A DNA stretch of 64,000 nucleotides, taken from Apus apus (lineage: Eukaryota > Chordata > Aves > Apodiformes > Apodidae). This document shows, piece by piece, positions 32,573-47,200 of the stretch. The notes below the pieces were generated by a model. It was not told where the DNA came from, made no database searches, and worked only from the letters and a program-made list of their open reading frames with translations. A program made the translations under genes and the position numbers. How positions within the stretch are numbered: the first letter of the stretch is position 1; each line of letters opens with the position of its first letter. The stretch is taken from the NCBI RefSeq assembly GCF_020740795.1, contig NC_067282.1:143826858-143890857 (forward strand), in the 5' to 3' direction.

Positions 32573-33288
32573 GGGTAGAATGGATTGTGAGCAGTCCTGA
32601 GGAGAAGGACTTGGGGTGGTAGTAGATGAGAAGCTCAACATGAGCCACTGGTGTGCACTGGAACCCAGAGGGCCAAGTGCATCCTGGGCTACATCAAAAG
32701 AAGTGTGGCCAGCAGGGCCAGGGAGGTGATTCTGCCCCTCTGCTCTGCTTTGGTGAGACCCCACCTGGAGTGCTGTGTACAGCTCTGGAGCCTTCATCAC
32801 AAGAAAGATATAGACCTGTTGGAGAGGGTCCAGAGAAGGGCCATCAAGATGATCAAAGACCTGGAGCACTTCTGCTATGAAGACAGGTTAAAAAAATGGG
32901 TCTGTTCAGCCTAGAGAAGGCTCTAGGGTGACCTTATAGCCGACTTCCAGTACTTGAAAGGAGCCTACAGGAAAACTGGGGAGGGGCTTTTCATCAGAGA
33001 AGATAGTGACAGGAGAAGGGGTAATGGTTTTAAAATGAGAGAGGGGAGATTTAGGTTAGATATTAGGAAGAAATTCTTCACTATAAGGGTGGTGAGGAAC
33101 TGGAATGGGCTGCCCAAGGGAGGTTGTTGATGCCCCATCCCTGAAGGTTTTTAAGGCCAGGTTGGATGAGTTTTTGTGCAACCTGGCCTAGTGGTAGGGT
33201 TCCCTGCTCATGGCAGAGGGGTTGGAACTAGATGATCCTTAAGGTCTCTTCCAACCTTAATGATTCTATGATTTTATGATTCTATGGT
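32573..33288 (+). mobile_element. CR1 LINE, segment C (3' part and tail)
   Basis: Resumes + orientation at 'agaatggattgtgagcagtcctgaggagaagg' and continues through SVASRAREVILPLCSALVRP, CCVQLWSLHHKKDIDLLERV and 'tttaggttagatattagg'. The tail is 'ggaactagatgatccttaaggtctcttccaacc' with ATTCTATG-type repeats. Confidence 0.93.
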
Positions 33289-36200
33289 CTGTCTTTCAGA
33301 GAACTGGATTATGGTCTGCTGACATTTGTTTGGTCAAATACACTTGAGGGGAGTGGAAGAGCACAAGTAAGTTCAGAAGGCAACTTTGAAAAGAAACAAC
33401 AAACCAAAACACCCACAAGTGTGGTGCGTGCACCCAGCACAGGCAGCTTTGGCAGCTGCTATGATGGTCCCTCAAGTGCTACTGAAAGCTTAGTAATCCA
33501 GATCCACTCTTAGTTGTCTCCAAAATATTTACTAGAGACTGTAAGTCCACCCTTTCACTTACTGTGACTAGCTGCTTTTGGTTCTTTGAAGCTCTCCATG
33601 CCATATTTCTGGTCACAATAGTCTATAAAAAGCCATCTGCTCTTGCTCTCTTTTCCCAACTACAAGAGATGGAGATGTTCAGAGCCATGTGCCCTCCATA
33701 AAGTCTTGTTTCAGCTGAAACTGAGGACAAGTCCTGGAAACAAACAAGGTCAGAGCTGGGGAATGGGAAGCGCATCAGGCCAGGTGGGGGAAAAACATCT
33801 GGGGAAAAGATTTCAAGAGAAAATTTCGTTACCTGAGAGACTGAAGAATGGTGGTCTTTGTCCAACGAGGTTTTCTTCAACCTTTTGTCACAATTGTATT
33901 TCCTTTGTGTGGCTACCTATGGTAAAAACATTGAAAACAGAAGGGAGATCTTTTTGTTCACTGTAGTCCCTTGATTGGCTGCCTAGAAAAGGTAATGTGT
34001 GTGTCTCAGGGTGAGGAAAGATTCCCCCTGCTTTCTTCTTGAGGCCAAATGTTGATTCAAATGACAGATAGCAAAGCCAAGTTAAAGAATACATCGATAA
34101 ATGATCAGTGAAAAAAGGATTTAAATGCAGTCAGTCAAAAGCAAGTGGTAAATCCATTAAGTACAATCAGAATTATTAGACTACAAATTAGTTACAAAAG
34201 CTTCAGTGACACCCCAGCTCAAGATACAGTGCAGCAGCTCCTGGGACAAAGTACATACTTAGAGAGGTAGGCAGGCATTAGCCAACAATTGTGCCTGTTC
34301 CCGGTGTGCTACATGATATAGACATTTTATCACAGTGACATTTCTACTTCATTTATTTTATCTGGAGCAGAACAGTTATCATCTTTCACAGGCAGCACTT
34401 TTTTTCATAAGACTGCACTTAAACAGTTCAAAGCCTTTTTTTTCTCATTTGCATCCCGCTCTTTCCAGTTTACGAAAAGGCTTCTGCATCAGCATCATCC
34501 CCTCAGATTATTATTTTTGTTTCTTGCATCGTCCACAGTAGCATGGTTCTTGTATCTTGTAGCATTTACCTAAAGGGTCATGGCAGCTATGTGCATATAC
34601 TGAGGGGAAAAAAAACCTGTCTTGCCAGTCAGCAGCACTTTGGGGTGGAAAATGACCTAAGGTATGGAGGGTTTTGCTAGAGCAATAAAGACATAATTTC
34701 CCCTGGCTATCCATAACATGCAAAAAGCAGCAGCAGTACAGATCCAGGACTCCTGGAGTGACCCCACACTTCTTGCAGGGACTCGGGATGATTGTAGCTG
34801 AAGCCATTGCTGCTGTTCAGCTGAGGCTCCCCAGGGCTTGCTGAAGGCTTCTGCCACCAAAGGGGTGCTTGGTGGTGCTGGGATTTGGCCACCCTAATCC
34901 TCCCCATCATGGTGTCACCCTGTCCCTGCTGAGAGGGTTGTGGTGGGCTCCAGTCTGCCCTTGTCATCTATTTGTCCTGTTGCTTCTGCCATCCCAGATG
35001 AGCAGTTGGGGCGTCAGAGGGGTGCTAGTTCAGGGCTGTGGTCCTGGGAGGGTGGGTGGCCGTCTCTGTCTTTGAAAATACCAGATGCTGCAGAAATAGA
35101 GGCTCAAGAGAAGTTTTTATGTTTTTTCCTTTTTTTTTCCACCTCCCCCCTCCAATAGTGGAGCTATACCAGGAATTAATTTAGTTTTGGCGTGTATAAT
35201 TTCCACTGTGTTTATAGTGGGTTTCTTTTCTGCTAAGCAGCTTGATTTTTGTTTGGTTGTTTAATATTACCTGATCTGTTGCACTGTGATGGATGATTAA
35301 TCTTTGCCAGTTGTGTTATTAAGCAGTTCCTAGGACGTATGAATTCAAAAGTCTGTACTTTCCATTCTCCCTCAATAGAAAGCCTGGGCACATATTGCAT
35401 TTCATTTCTAATTACATACGTTAAGGTGAATTACATGCTATTACTCAAAACCAATTGTTCTTTGATGTAAGTTCAGCATATGAATGGCCGGTTATAATTA
35501 CACCAAGTTGAAACAGAATTTAGTACTATTGTGCCTAGTCCAAAATAAGTCTCTGTGTTTTATAATAGAATCAAATCACCACTTTCCCATTGTTTCTCAA
35601 TTCAATGTGGCAATTGTGAAAGAATTTTTTCCTTTGTAGATTTGAGCTAAAAATTCAAATGGTATGTGAGTGGCCGAGGCAGGGGAAAGGTGATCCTCGC
35701 TGGTTCACTGTCTCCAATTTTCATATTCCTTGCAAAGGCAGAAGCCAGTGGCTGAGTCACTGCACTGTTGCTTCAGTTCATAGCACTTTTGTGACCATGC
35801 TGAGTTCCCAATATATGTGCTGGTGTTCATCATAGGAAGATACCTCAGTGATGGCTTAGCTCCTCTGTAGAGTAACGTAAAACAGAATTGTATACAATTT
35901 GAGGTAAGGGGAGAAAGGGAGGACACACACTCTCTTTTCAGTAATTTAAAGATTCTGTGGATGTTCCTGGCGTTGTTTTGGTGATAAATACTGATCCTCT
36001 GCCATGCTGGAATGCAGAGACAGTGCTCTGCTGGAGCAAATCAAGCATCTGTCTTTTTGGCAAACATAGGACTTTTTAAATGAGAGGACTAAACACATTC
36101 CTGGTGTCATACCTTAACTTCAAAGGCTTTGGTTATTTTGGTTAATCTGTAGCTAGCACACATATTGTACTGGGTGGAATTTGTTATCAGTCACAGTCAC

Positions 36201-36877
36201 AGGCAGCTCTGAGGCTGCATGGAGCCATGAGGCTGTTTGGCATTTGCAGTTCTGCTGTCAGGCTGCCTATTTTACAAGAGCGAGTGTGTGTCTGCTCCAT
36301 TTTGGTTTTAATTATTGGTGGTAAATATGCTTCAGGAGTGAAATATGTTTTGTCAGGAGAAATCTGGAAGTGCTTTCTCAGGAGAAAAATAATTAGAAAG
36401 GTTAATGCAATCCACTCTGTAAAAGACTAAGTCATTTACTTGGAGATGTGAAGCAGATGCTTTGTTCACAAAACTATTAAATGAGCCCTAGGGGGGTCAT
36501 ATTACTGTTTCCCAAGTACAGCAAAAATGGCAAATTAAATATATATCAATGTTAAATATTGAAGATAAAGTCTGCTGTCAAATGTATACAGTGCTCTATG
36601 CAAATCACTGTCATTTTACCCTGTGTTTTTTTTCACACAAACCTTAGGAGAGCAAAAATTGGAATTGTAGGTTTTCTGTATTAGAACAATAGATCTCTTA
36701 GATCTCTTTGGACAGGCTGTGTAGGAATGTGATTTTAATAGGATGGCGCAATCAATACCAGAAGTCCTGACCTGCAAGTCAGTTCCTTGCAACAAGTGGA
36801 AACCAACTTTGGGAACAACTTCCTTTTGAGGTAAGCAGACAGAGCCAATGGGTTGCCCTTGACTAAGAAGGGCCTGC

Positions 36878-36903
<26 letters not shown>
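36878..36903 (+). repeat. Poly-T tract
   Basis: 26 consecutive T. It could be the reversed A-tail of a retroposed copy, but the flanks show no recognisable gene or target-site duplication. Confidence 0.95.
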
Positions 36904-36908
<5 letters not shown>

Positions 36909-39900
36909 GAGGTTTTCAGGTTGCATATGCACACAGCATTGTAAAGTGTCTCATCCTGCTCTCTTTGGACTTTTGAACTGCCTTTGCTGGGCCATGAGAA
37001 GCTGAAGAGTGTTGGGAGTCTGCCCCAACAGCAATCTCTCTCGTTTGATAATGCCAGGGCAGTGCACCAGCTTCTATCAAGTTTGCTCTGGCAGAGCAAT
37101 AGTAACACTCACCTGACGCAAATCACATCCGTGACTCTCACTCAACAACTGCTTGTGCCTCCCTGGCTGAAATTCTGGCTGCAGTTCCAATGCGCAAACT
37201 TCCTTGCAGGTCATTATAACCCAGGTGTTTCAGCCAGCAGATGCAGAGGCTAACCCTTAGTGGAAAAAAAACAACCAAGAGAACACTTCAATTAAATATT
37301 TCAAAGCTCGAGAAATCTGTTGTTGGGTTCTGTATAGAAACAGACTTAATCTCCCATCAGTTTTAGAAACATTGGTTGGGTAGATCATATTTCCTCCTGT
37401 AATCCAGAAGGGAACAGCTTTTACAAGCTGTTTTGCACAAAAACCTTGTTCAGGTAGTGGTGGGAAGATGCCTTGAACCTGTTGTGACCTCACTTTCGGT
37501 GCTAATATGGGATGAATTGCTGGAGAGATGCACAACAATGAATAAAACAGGAAATCCTGAGTTCTGTGAAGTTCCTCCCTTTGAGGTTAGCAGTACCATC
37601 TGTCATTTCAGTTACAATAGGTTTGTTATTTCTGCAAACAATTTTTCACTACTGAAAGCACAGCCATCTCTCTGCTGGGATTAAGGAAGCAATTTGCAAG
37701 GAACAGAGGTAATTTTGGGGCTAAGATAAGAGAAGCTGTTTCTCAAGAAAGCACTTGAGAGGAATTAATTGTGCTCCATGTGTTTCTTGATAGTTACTTG
37801 AGTCAAAATCTCCTATGTTTTTTTCAGGCTGATGGGACAGCAATAGAAAACTTCTGCATTTTATTCCCTGGTTCTATATGCTCAAATTTATTACTTCCCC
37901 TTTGTCTGGCAAAATCCGAAGATCTATGATACAGGAAAAGGTACTTGGCATAAATACAGAAATACAGTTCAATCTGAGGCACAGGGAAAGCAACTGCAGA
38001 GGCAGACTTCTTAATGGAATGTGAGGCTTTAATTTTATCACTTCACTTCTTCCTAGGTCATCTTTCCAGGTGACCTCCATGAGTAATATTATTTAAGCAC
38101 AATGAATGCATTCCCAGGTATGCTGGTGAAGGGCCCAGCTTCAAGCTGTCCTCTTACAGTTGTGAAACACTAATAAGGCAGTTGCCCAACAACCTTCCAC
38201 TGTTTCCTGTTTGCATATATATATATTTTAAAAGCATTCCTGGCATCTGAAATGTGATATATTTATCTTTTGTCTATCCAGCTGAAGCCATTACAGGACT
38301 TGTGCTAAGTAGTGATGCCCTTCCCAGCAACTCTGTTTGGCTCCCCCTTTCCACACCTTGAGCCCAAGTGAACTTGCCTCAGCTTGGGGAAGAGAAACCC
38401 TCCAGGAGCACATTGCAACAGCAGCAGTTCTGGCCCCAACAATTTTTTCCCATTCCGACCAAATCTGAAGTGCTCAATACCATCAGAAAGGACTATCAGA
38501 CTGTCACAGAGGATTTTCACCCATCAAAGGTGCTGTTTAATGGAAAGGTGTAAGAATTTTTGTTAAAGTGCTTTTACCCCATTAGGATGAATGTATTTTT
38601 TCCTTTTATTTTTTAATAATAGTTTTCACAGTTGGAACAGGGTACTTGCATATGAAACTGCAGACAACAGTTCTTGACTTTTGGTCATTAAACACTGATT
38701 TTCTTGTCATAGTTCCTTTTGTTTTACTTGGATGCCTTCTTATCAGAATCAGAGGCCCTATGAGATCCCAAAAGAATAGTTTTACTTTATTATGTGGTGA
38801 CATGTCAGGTTTTATTTTCTAAATATGTTTAAAATTACATCCACACCCTAAATGCCTTTAATAATTTGATTCTGTTATGTCAAGGCTACTAACCTTGATG
38901 TCAAAATGCTCTTGCATTCAGCTCATAGTCAATAAAACTGCCTTATGTGGCTATTCAAGGAAGGGTGGAGTTAGTGGTACTGTTTTAACCAAAGGATTTA
39001 ATGAGAAGAAAGCTGTCAACTCTGGAAATTTGCTATTAATCAGCACAGGAATTCTGGTTAATTACTCCTGGCAAATTCCTCCCGGCAGTATTATGAGAAA
39101 GGCTCACTGGAACAGGACCTGGACTGCCCCGTCCCTCCTGCCAGCACTCTGGAAGCATTTAGTCCTGTTTTGTTACCTTGGGCCTAAGTATTTGTAGCAC
39201 CATCTGTGAAAGAGGGATTAGCTGGTCCTGTCATGCTGCACTGTGCAGGGACACACTGGAATGTGCTCTGTGGGCTTCTACTGTGTGTGAGCCACAGAGG
39301 CTTAACTGGGCCCTCCAAACCCTTTGGTGTGTTATCTCTGAGGTCACCAAGGACTTCTGTGCAACTCTATCCTTTTTTTTGTGTGTGTGTGTTCCACTTC
39401 CCTTTTCTTTTGGTAGTACAAAAAAAAAAAACAAAACACCAAAAAACCTAACTAGAAGTAAGAGAATATTTTATTTAGTCCAAGATATAACTTTTTTTTT
39501 TTTTCCCCCAAATGAGGTTTGTTGTTTTTTTTCTTGTAAATCTGAATTGAAACCTTTTTCAGGGTTTCTGAAATGGTGGTTTCTTATTTAGATTTGGGTT
39601 TTATGAGAAATCACCATGCAAATGGGTTTATATTACTTGGTGTCCATTCTGCAGTGGCAACGTGGGGGTGCATGCTCAGGAAGTAGAGAAAATTATGCAG
39701 GGTTGAGCTGAGCTGGGGGTACAGAACAGCTCGTGCTAAATCTGGTGGTTAGGAGCAAAAGGGCACCACTCTTCAAACTCCAGCTGGCATGCTGAGGAGG
39801 GGATGCTGCTGCCCAGGACGGCTGGAGGTGCTTCTTTTGTCAACCCCCATGACCACCTCTGTCACGTGCAGTGTTGGTCTGCGGGCAATCCTGCACCTCA

Positions 39901-42900
39901 GGAGAGCAGAGCAGCCCTTGAAGCTGTGCCTCCCATGCAACAGGAGTCCTGGGGAGTCAGGGTGCAGCAGAGCAGGAGGCCTTGCTGTGGTCCTCTGTCC
40001 TCAGCTGTTGTTGCTGCTGTTGCCATGTTGCCAAGGCAGCAACAGGCGCAAGATTCCCAGTGGCGAGACTGGATCCTTTAATTAAAAACTCCACTAAAAA
40101 TTATTACCCATCCTGATAAGCCCTCAGCCTCCCCGGTGTGGCAGTGGAGACAGTGCCAGGTGAGTCACCCCACACGCCCTGGTGGCCCTTCCTAGGTGGA
40201 TGGAGGCCAACGCCTTCCCCTTGCTGCTCTGCTGGGCTGGCTTCCAGCAAGCCCAATGGGTCAGTCCCAGAAACAATGAAGGACTGTGTTGGCCATGAAC
40301 TGGGGTGGCAGGAGGAGGCAATGCTCTCCTCTTGCCCTGGGGGATTTCCTTTACGGCTGGGAATTCATAGGGATGCCTTGATTTCTCATACCTAAGCTAT
40401 GGTTGCTGTGAAGCACAGGGGAGACTTTCAGTGGAAACTGTGTGTGAGAAACTGGAGTAATCACATTTAAAACAAAACTGGGGTGGGTGTGGCTTTCCCA
40501 TCTAGACTTCAACTGATCAGCTGTAAATGAAATAGCTCCAACAGCCTATAATCAGATAACACTTGCCAAGTGCCAATACGCTGTGCTTCACAGTGCTTAA
40601 TCCCAGCTATAGACAAAGGATGCAGGGGAGCAAAACCACGCAAGGTAACTCCTGGTGCATCTGGCACAGAGCTGACATCTAAATATGACCCCACCCCGAG
40701 CTCTTAACTCCTCTGCACTCAGGCAGCTGTGGGTCCAGGAGTGCACCCTTCGGAGCAGTGGCACTTGGAGACCTGCATCCCCTATTCCCATCCCACATCT
40801 GGAATGACTGAAGTCTGCACAGCTGGGGCAGGCTCCCCTTGGGTGTTTTTTCTGTTTTCTTCTTCTAACGTTAGTCCAAGACAACTGAAGGGACACCAGG
40901 GAAGTGTGGTAGCACTAATGAGTGATATTTTGGGCACCAGAATTGCAGATTTTGTCCTGACCAGCAGATGTAGCTGGAGGAAAAACACAGCCTGTTACAC
41001 AACCCTTTCTTTTAATAAAAGTCCAAATATTGGTTGCTTTTTCTCCACAGAAATTATCCTAGTGAGTCCTGGCAGTAGCTCATGAGGTCCCTCCTTGACA
41101 AAGTCAGCTTTTGACTTTGGGCACCTCCACTTTGCTCAAGCTTCATAATACTCACTTAAGTCCTTCCCTAAATTCTGTTGGCTCTTGTGGGATGACTGCT
41201 CTGACCAGGGACTACCAGTGCATGGCCCACCTGTGGCTAAGGTACTGTACCCTCCTAGGGATTGGATGGTGCAGCTTTCTACTGTGCAAGTCCTCAATTA
41301 ACGCTAAAGGAGGAGCATGCTGTGGCAAATGGTTCAGAATCAAGGTTTTAAATTACCTGGTAATACTCAAACAGCTTATGTTTGTAGGTTGCACATAATA
41401 CATGCTACTGCAGCTCTTCCAAGATTAATGAAATAATGGGCTATGATATGTATCTTTATGGCTTGTTTAGTGGTTGTGTTCCTGACTCAGCGGGCAATTT
41501 AAGATAATGCTTCCTGAAATTAATTTCTTTTGGGGCAATTAACATAATCCAGGATCATGAAACAATGCGCAACAAGGTTTCTGGTTTTTCTCATCTCCCT
41601 AAGGAGGAATTACAGGTCTGGGACCTGAGTCAAATCGCTTCAAGCCAGAGGAGACTTGAAAAGGATGACCCCTCTTGTCCTCTAAAGGAAAGAGGAAGGA
41701 AGAAGCCCTTTTCAAACTCTAACATATAAGGTTATGACCCACTTTCTCTGCTCACCACATGAATGGAGCATGATGGCATGGCATGAAAGGCATGTATGCA
41801 AACACTGAAATATTATTTTCCTGGAGCACTTGTCATCCTGTCAGCTAATTCTCCATTTCATGGAACTTGGCTTACTCTGTCATTTCTTGAAAGCCCTGAC
41901 CTGCAGGTGTGGCACCACAAACTGACCAGTGAGGAGACTGGCTGGAGACCTGTGATGGGACTCAGGGACTTAACTGAAAAGCCCTTATAAATCAATTCCA
42001 TGATATAAGAACAAGAAAGAGGATAGCGAAGAGATCCAGTTACTGCCAGTGTGGTTTTGATTTCTTCTGAGGATGGCAGTAAGAGTCTTCTTCCTCTGAT
42101 GAATAAGTCATCTGTTGGGTCATGCATGTCAGAGCCATAGCTGAGGTTGGAGACATGCCAGATTGAACTGTGCTGGTGCATCTGCAGGCAGAGCCTCAGC
42201 CTGCCCCTGGACATGCATGCCTGCCCTGGTCTAATGCCTCACATGCCTGACACCCAGGCGAGCTGTCTGGAGAGATACACAGGCTCAAAGGAACCACAGC
42301 AAAGAAGGTGAAAAACAGAGGGGGAGGTGTCAAGTAAATGTCAGAATTGATGCCAGAGAAGGCAAAGTATAGTCATGAGGGAGGAAATAGCAATGATTTC
42401 AGTTGCTTTAAACTATTCCAGAACCACACTCTGAACCAGCAATGACACCCAGATCAAAACACAGGATTTCCCTGTCCTGTATGATGCTGTTGTGGCTCCC
42501 TGTCTTTACTTTGTTGTCCACAGTAAATACACTTCAACCAGGCCTCAGGCTTCTAAGTGCTCCATAAAACTGTGGAATGATCATGTGCTGACTAACCTCC
42601 CTAAGGAAGCATTGCAAATACCTGCAATTTACAACCAGTTGAAAATTAGTCAGCAACTGGATCAGACTGGAGAGGCATTCTTTACAAAGAGAGTCAAAGT
42701 ACAATTAACCAATGGTTCACAGTACCCTGAGGCAAGCTCTCTTTTGTTTCATCCCTTTGTTTTTTCTCTTTCAGTTCAATTCAAAGACAATTAAATCTCA
42801 CCTTAAATCATAGCACATCTTTCTGCTTGATGTCAGTCTTCTCTTGTTGAGCTTGTGTGAAGATACTGTGATGATGGCAAATCAAGGCGTCTACTTGCTT

Positions 42901-44105
42901 TACCTTCGCTCCAGCTTAACTTCAATGGGAGAAGCATTTTTCAATTTTGAGTGACAGAAGCCATCCATTGTGAGATCACATAGTGAATCCTTACCAGGCA
43001 GCGTATTAAACTCTCACTCTCTGCCCTCATTTACTGTAGGAAAGGAGTTTCATATGTCATACCAGAGAAAAGGTAGGTGTGCCTAGTCTATAAATTCCTG
43101 GCCTGCCTTTTACCCTCTCCAATGATAAGCCTCATGCTTACTGTCCTTTGGGCCTTTTGAGCCTTGCCACTTGTGCTGGAAATAATTGATTATCACTAGA
43201 GATTATTTCAGTTTAAGTATTCTAATAGTCATTTTACTAGACTTTATCGACTGCAATATGTATTTTATTAGATTAGTGATTAACTTGTTTTTCATCCAAT
43301 CTGTCTTTTTTTCATCTTTCTCCTTTATCTTAGCAGGATTTTGCAGGTAGCTCAAGGTTCCTCTAAGAGCACTGCCCTATCTAAGTGAAAAGATGAAAAT
43401 GAGCTTGGGCATTTGATTTGGTCAGTTCTGATACTGTACTGAGACTAACAAGGAAGCAGTCAGGCCACTTAAATTAATACAGTGCAAACTTCTTAGATAG
43501 CTATATATCTGGATATTCTGCAGGCCTTGCTGGAGTAATTTGCTTAATTTGTCCCTTTCATTTAGAACTGGAAGAGAATATGCAGCACAGGTGAAATAAA
43601 GTATGAGGGATTATTTTATTAGCATAAACACCAAGGTCAGCATTCCCTGTGAAAGGAAACATATTATCCTAAGAAGAAATCTGAGCAGATCTCAGCTTAT
43701 TTCTGCAGAGTTGTAAAACTGCTGGTTATTTTAATTAAACTGTCTTCTTCCATTCTAGCTAAGCTAGAAATGTAGTTTTCTTGAATGTTAAGATGTTTTT
43801 AGTGTTGTCATTAAAGGAGCTACATTTGTGGAAATCCCTAATTGCTCTGAGCCTGAACTGGGAGCAGTTTGCAGTCAGCATCTCCAGACAGTTCTTAGAA
43901 AAACAGTTTGATCCTGCTCTCCCTGGCCAGGCAGACCTGTCTGGCCATGTGTTCCCAGGGGAGAGGAACACAATGGCTGCACTGGTGGGTTCTCACCCTT
44001 GCAGGTAGTGAAATGCCACACTGATGGTTCAGTGACAGCTCCGGATACAGATTTCTGTACTGAGGCTGTCTATAAAAACAGTGCTGCTCTTAGGCAACCT
44101 CCCCT

Positions 44106-44148
44106 ACAAACACACACACGTGTGAGCACACACGTACAAACGCACGCC
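44106..44148 (+). repeat. Alternating purine-pyrimidine CA/CG tract
   Basis: Sequence of the type (CA)n, ACGTGTG, GCACACACGT and CGCACGC. It is an imperfect microsatellite and unusually CpG-containing for this AT-rich region. Confidence 0.7.
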
Positions 44149-44235
44149 TCATGGGGAAACTGTAGTTAACTTTCTGGAGAGACAGAGGGTTGCTCGGACA
44201 CGCTGACACATCACTGGTGCAGCCAACATAAATTT

Positions 44236-44276
44236 TTTTCCCTCTGGAAATGTTCAAAACTGGCCTGGATGAGCAG
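44236..44276 (+). mobile_element. Possible tiny CR1 scrap
   Basis: 'ctggaaatgttcaaaactggcctggatgag' resembles the CR1 end words (ctggaggtgttcaaggcc...ctggatgag). Only ~40 bp, so it may be chance or a very old copy. Confidence 0.3.
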
Positions 44277-47200
44277 TAGCTTCTTCAACATTCCACATGT
44301 TAAAATACTCCATTTTCTTCCACAGCTTTTCTGATTTTGGCAGAGAAACATTTAGGAAGGCTGTGCTTTTGTGTATGATTAGTATTATCATGATGAGGAA
44401 GATATTCTGAAACATAAAGGGTTTGTTTCTAACAAGAAGCTCCTTGCCCAAACTGGGCTAGAAAAAACAGCTGTTCTAGTTCACCTGAGCTGCGTAAGCT
44501 TCTAATTCTCCTTTGCAATGTATGTTAGAAACAGGGCCTTGTTGTTTTGCCACATTTGTACTTTTTTAGGCGCCAGGTGAATTTGTGGACGTGGTATGTA
44601 GATGAGTACCTGCTGCTCTTGTCCATGCAGAATGCATTTAAAAGTGATATTTTACATTCTCACTTTTCTACAGGTATTTTTTGGCATGGGACTTCACTTT
44701 GTGGTTGTAAATGCACTGCAGACATGTTTCAACGGCAACAGACAAACTGCAGCAGAACCTTCTATCTAAACTTGGCAGCTAAGTGCCTCCTTCCAGGATT
44801 GTGGGGATATGTTGCCAAAGTATGTTCTCTTTGGCATTTATCTGCGCATCTGGCCCTCTCTTGGCACGGGCTGGGCCTGTGCAGTGTGAAATGAAGTTAC
44901 AACGTCAGCATAATGGAGAAATGCAACAAAGTAAAGCCTCTAGCCAAATGAAACTTGTAATTGGTCTGTCACTTTCAAGTGAGAGAATGGCTCAGGCAGG
45001 TTCAGCATTGTGCCCGAGTTGCAGAACTGCCATAATTATCCTATGTGGTTTTTAAGACTGCTGAGAAAAAGAAAGTGAGCTACATTTGAGAACTGCAGCC
45101 TCCTACCAATATGCAGCTGACATCTAAGCATTTCAGCTAGCTGACTTGTTCATGAGGAGTAAGGCAGGGTCAAAGTTGCCAGCACAGGTTGAGTTACTTA
45201 TAAAGTACTGCAAATTCTTGTGGATACAGACACTAGACTGCCATTAAAATTGTATTCTAATTTAAAGATTAAACTCTTCCTCTCTGTTTAATGCAGAGCA
45301 TGTTCTGGAAACATAAAAGGACAGACTTAAAAACGTAATTTTACTCCTGATCCTTCCTAACTTTCAATGCTGGACTTTTCCCCCAGTCCTGAGGACATTA
45401 TTTTTATAAGCCATGTACATAAATTTGCATAGACACTCCCACCCCCCTATATAGAGAAAGACATTAGAATTCAGTGTGCTTGAATAGATTTAACACCTTC
45501 CTAAAAGCAACCTAGGTGATATGAAAGCTCGTTGCAAAAGGGTGCCCTTGAGCTAACATACTGCATGAGGAAGCTCTTACAAACAAATGTGTGGGAGGTG
45601 CAGAATATATTTAATCTACATCTGTCAGAAGTAATAAATCTAAAATAAGGTTTATAGTTATTTGACCAGTTATTTGGCCAACAAACTCCTGAACCTGCTG
45701 TGCTTGTAGCAGACCAGAATGAAGATACTGCTGCTTAGAGCATTGATGCTCTTTGATATCAAGCTTGTTTAATAGGTATCAAAAATAATTTATGAGGAAA
45801 GAGCAAAAGAAGGCACTTTATCTGAAGCAGGTACTTTCAATTCATGTCAATATATACATAAAAAAATCTGTGTTTCTCTTGCAAGTGTCTTCTCATATTC
45901 AGTGCTCAAAGTCAAATCACGGAAATAGAAATCAGTGAGGTTATGGTCCATCTGAACTGTAAAAAAAGTGGTGCTAAATGACAGATTTATCAATATCCTT
46001 GGGGTCTTGCTGATCCCCTGAAAAATGTCTCCAGACCTTTGGTCACACAGGTGAGTTATGCACACCTTCTCTATTTCTTTCAGCAAGGAGGGGAAGGTGA
46101 TGTGTATCTTCACATCCATGTGTTCTTTATGTTCATGTGGGTTCCAGTGTCCACTGCTGCTACAGGACATCAGTAGAGAGCAACTCCCTTCCAGAGAGAC
46201 ATATCTACCAAAATCAAAGAGGATTATTAGCACACATACACACAAAATAAAGGCAAAAAAGCGCAGGTTTTTAAGTTACTACATGGTCATATAACTGTGC
46301 ACTTTTTAATGAAAAGATTTGATTGATACTGCTATTACTGCCTCCAACTCCACAGGGATAAGGGAACATTGCCAGGGATGGCAATTGTTTTGTTTCTGAA
46401 CTGTTACACTGTTCTGAAACACTGAGCTGCTATGGATATTCCCATTACACTAGAGAACACTTTTGGTAGTATCTTTGGCCTTTGTTTAATTATTTTTTTT
46501 TAATGTGACATGCAGCCCTGTACATTAATTTCACATGCATGTGGCCTCCTAGCAAAACTCACTATAGTCTTTTTAACAAACTTTTCAAAGGATTAAACAG
46601 CAAACTGCCATATCAGGACTTTACTGAGGAAGCTGAATGGATTGTTGTCACTGGAGAATAACCTGAGGTGAAGATTTTAGGGTAGAATGGAGCTGTGGCT
46701 TTTGGGATGGTAAAGGTGAAGTTAACTCACCTGCTGCTCTTCTAGATGATGCCAGGCAAGACTGGTTATTTTGAAGAGCACCAAGTTCATAACAGATTTT
46801 ACTGATACCGAGAGCCATTGATCTGACAGGTAAGCAACAATAAATAATTCCCTCTAGGTGCAGGAATCCTGTAAACTCTTCAAGAACAGGTAAAACTTGT
46901 TGGTCTTTTCTTGAAGTACATTCTGAACCATAACATTTTTACAGAGAATAAGATTTGAACTCAGTGTTCATGTTGTTATTTTCTCTGTACTTTTGTGTAT
47001 GCAGAGGCTTAGGTATGCAGTACAAAAGGGTAGCTCTGTCCCCAGGTGGCATTATATGATTTTTTTTCTTAAAGTGCCTACATGATTTAGGAATAAAAAT
47101 CCCAATTTTTCTGTGCAACTCATGATAGCAACTAGGCTTCTTAAACACTTACCTACATTTACTCACTTACCTTGTATGTGGACTCTCTGCTTGGGCTCTG

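Larger units (their letters stand above)
33289..44235. other. Intergenic, ~11 kb with no recognised gene
   Basis: I find no exon with family motifs and no RNA gene. GC-richer patches occur at about 34790-35060 and 39780-40380. Open frames there (up to about 140 codons) overlap on both strands and lack splice context. A 26-T run at 36878-36903 and short T or A runs near 39380-39500 occur. Confidence 0.45.

Noticed and set aside
31390..32914. Open frames of 87-149 codons as host genes
   Set aside because: They translate the CR1 segments A, B and C in sense or antisense.
36878..37108. Processed pseudogene ending in a reversed A-tail (poly-T)
   Set aside because: The flank gives no recognisable protein or RNA and no target-site duplication was found.
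39178..39591. 137-codon open frame
   Set aside because: It depends on T-rich runs, has no motif, and has overlapping frames on both strands.
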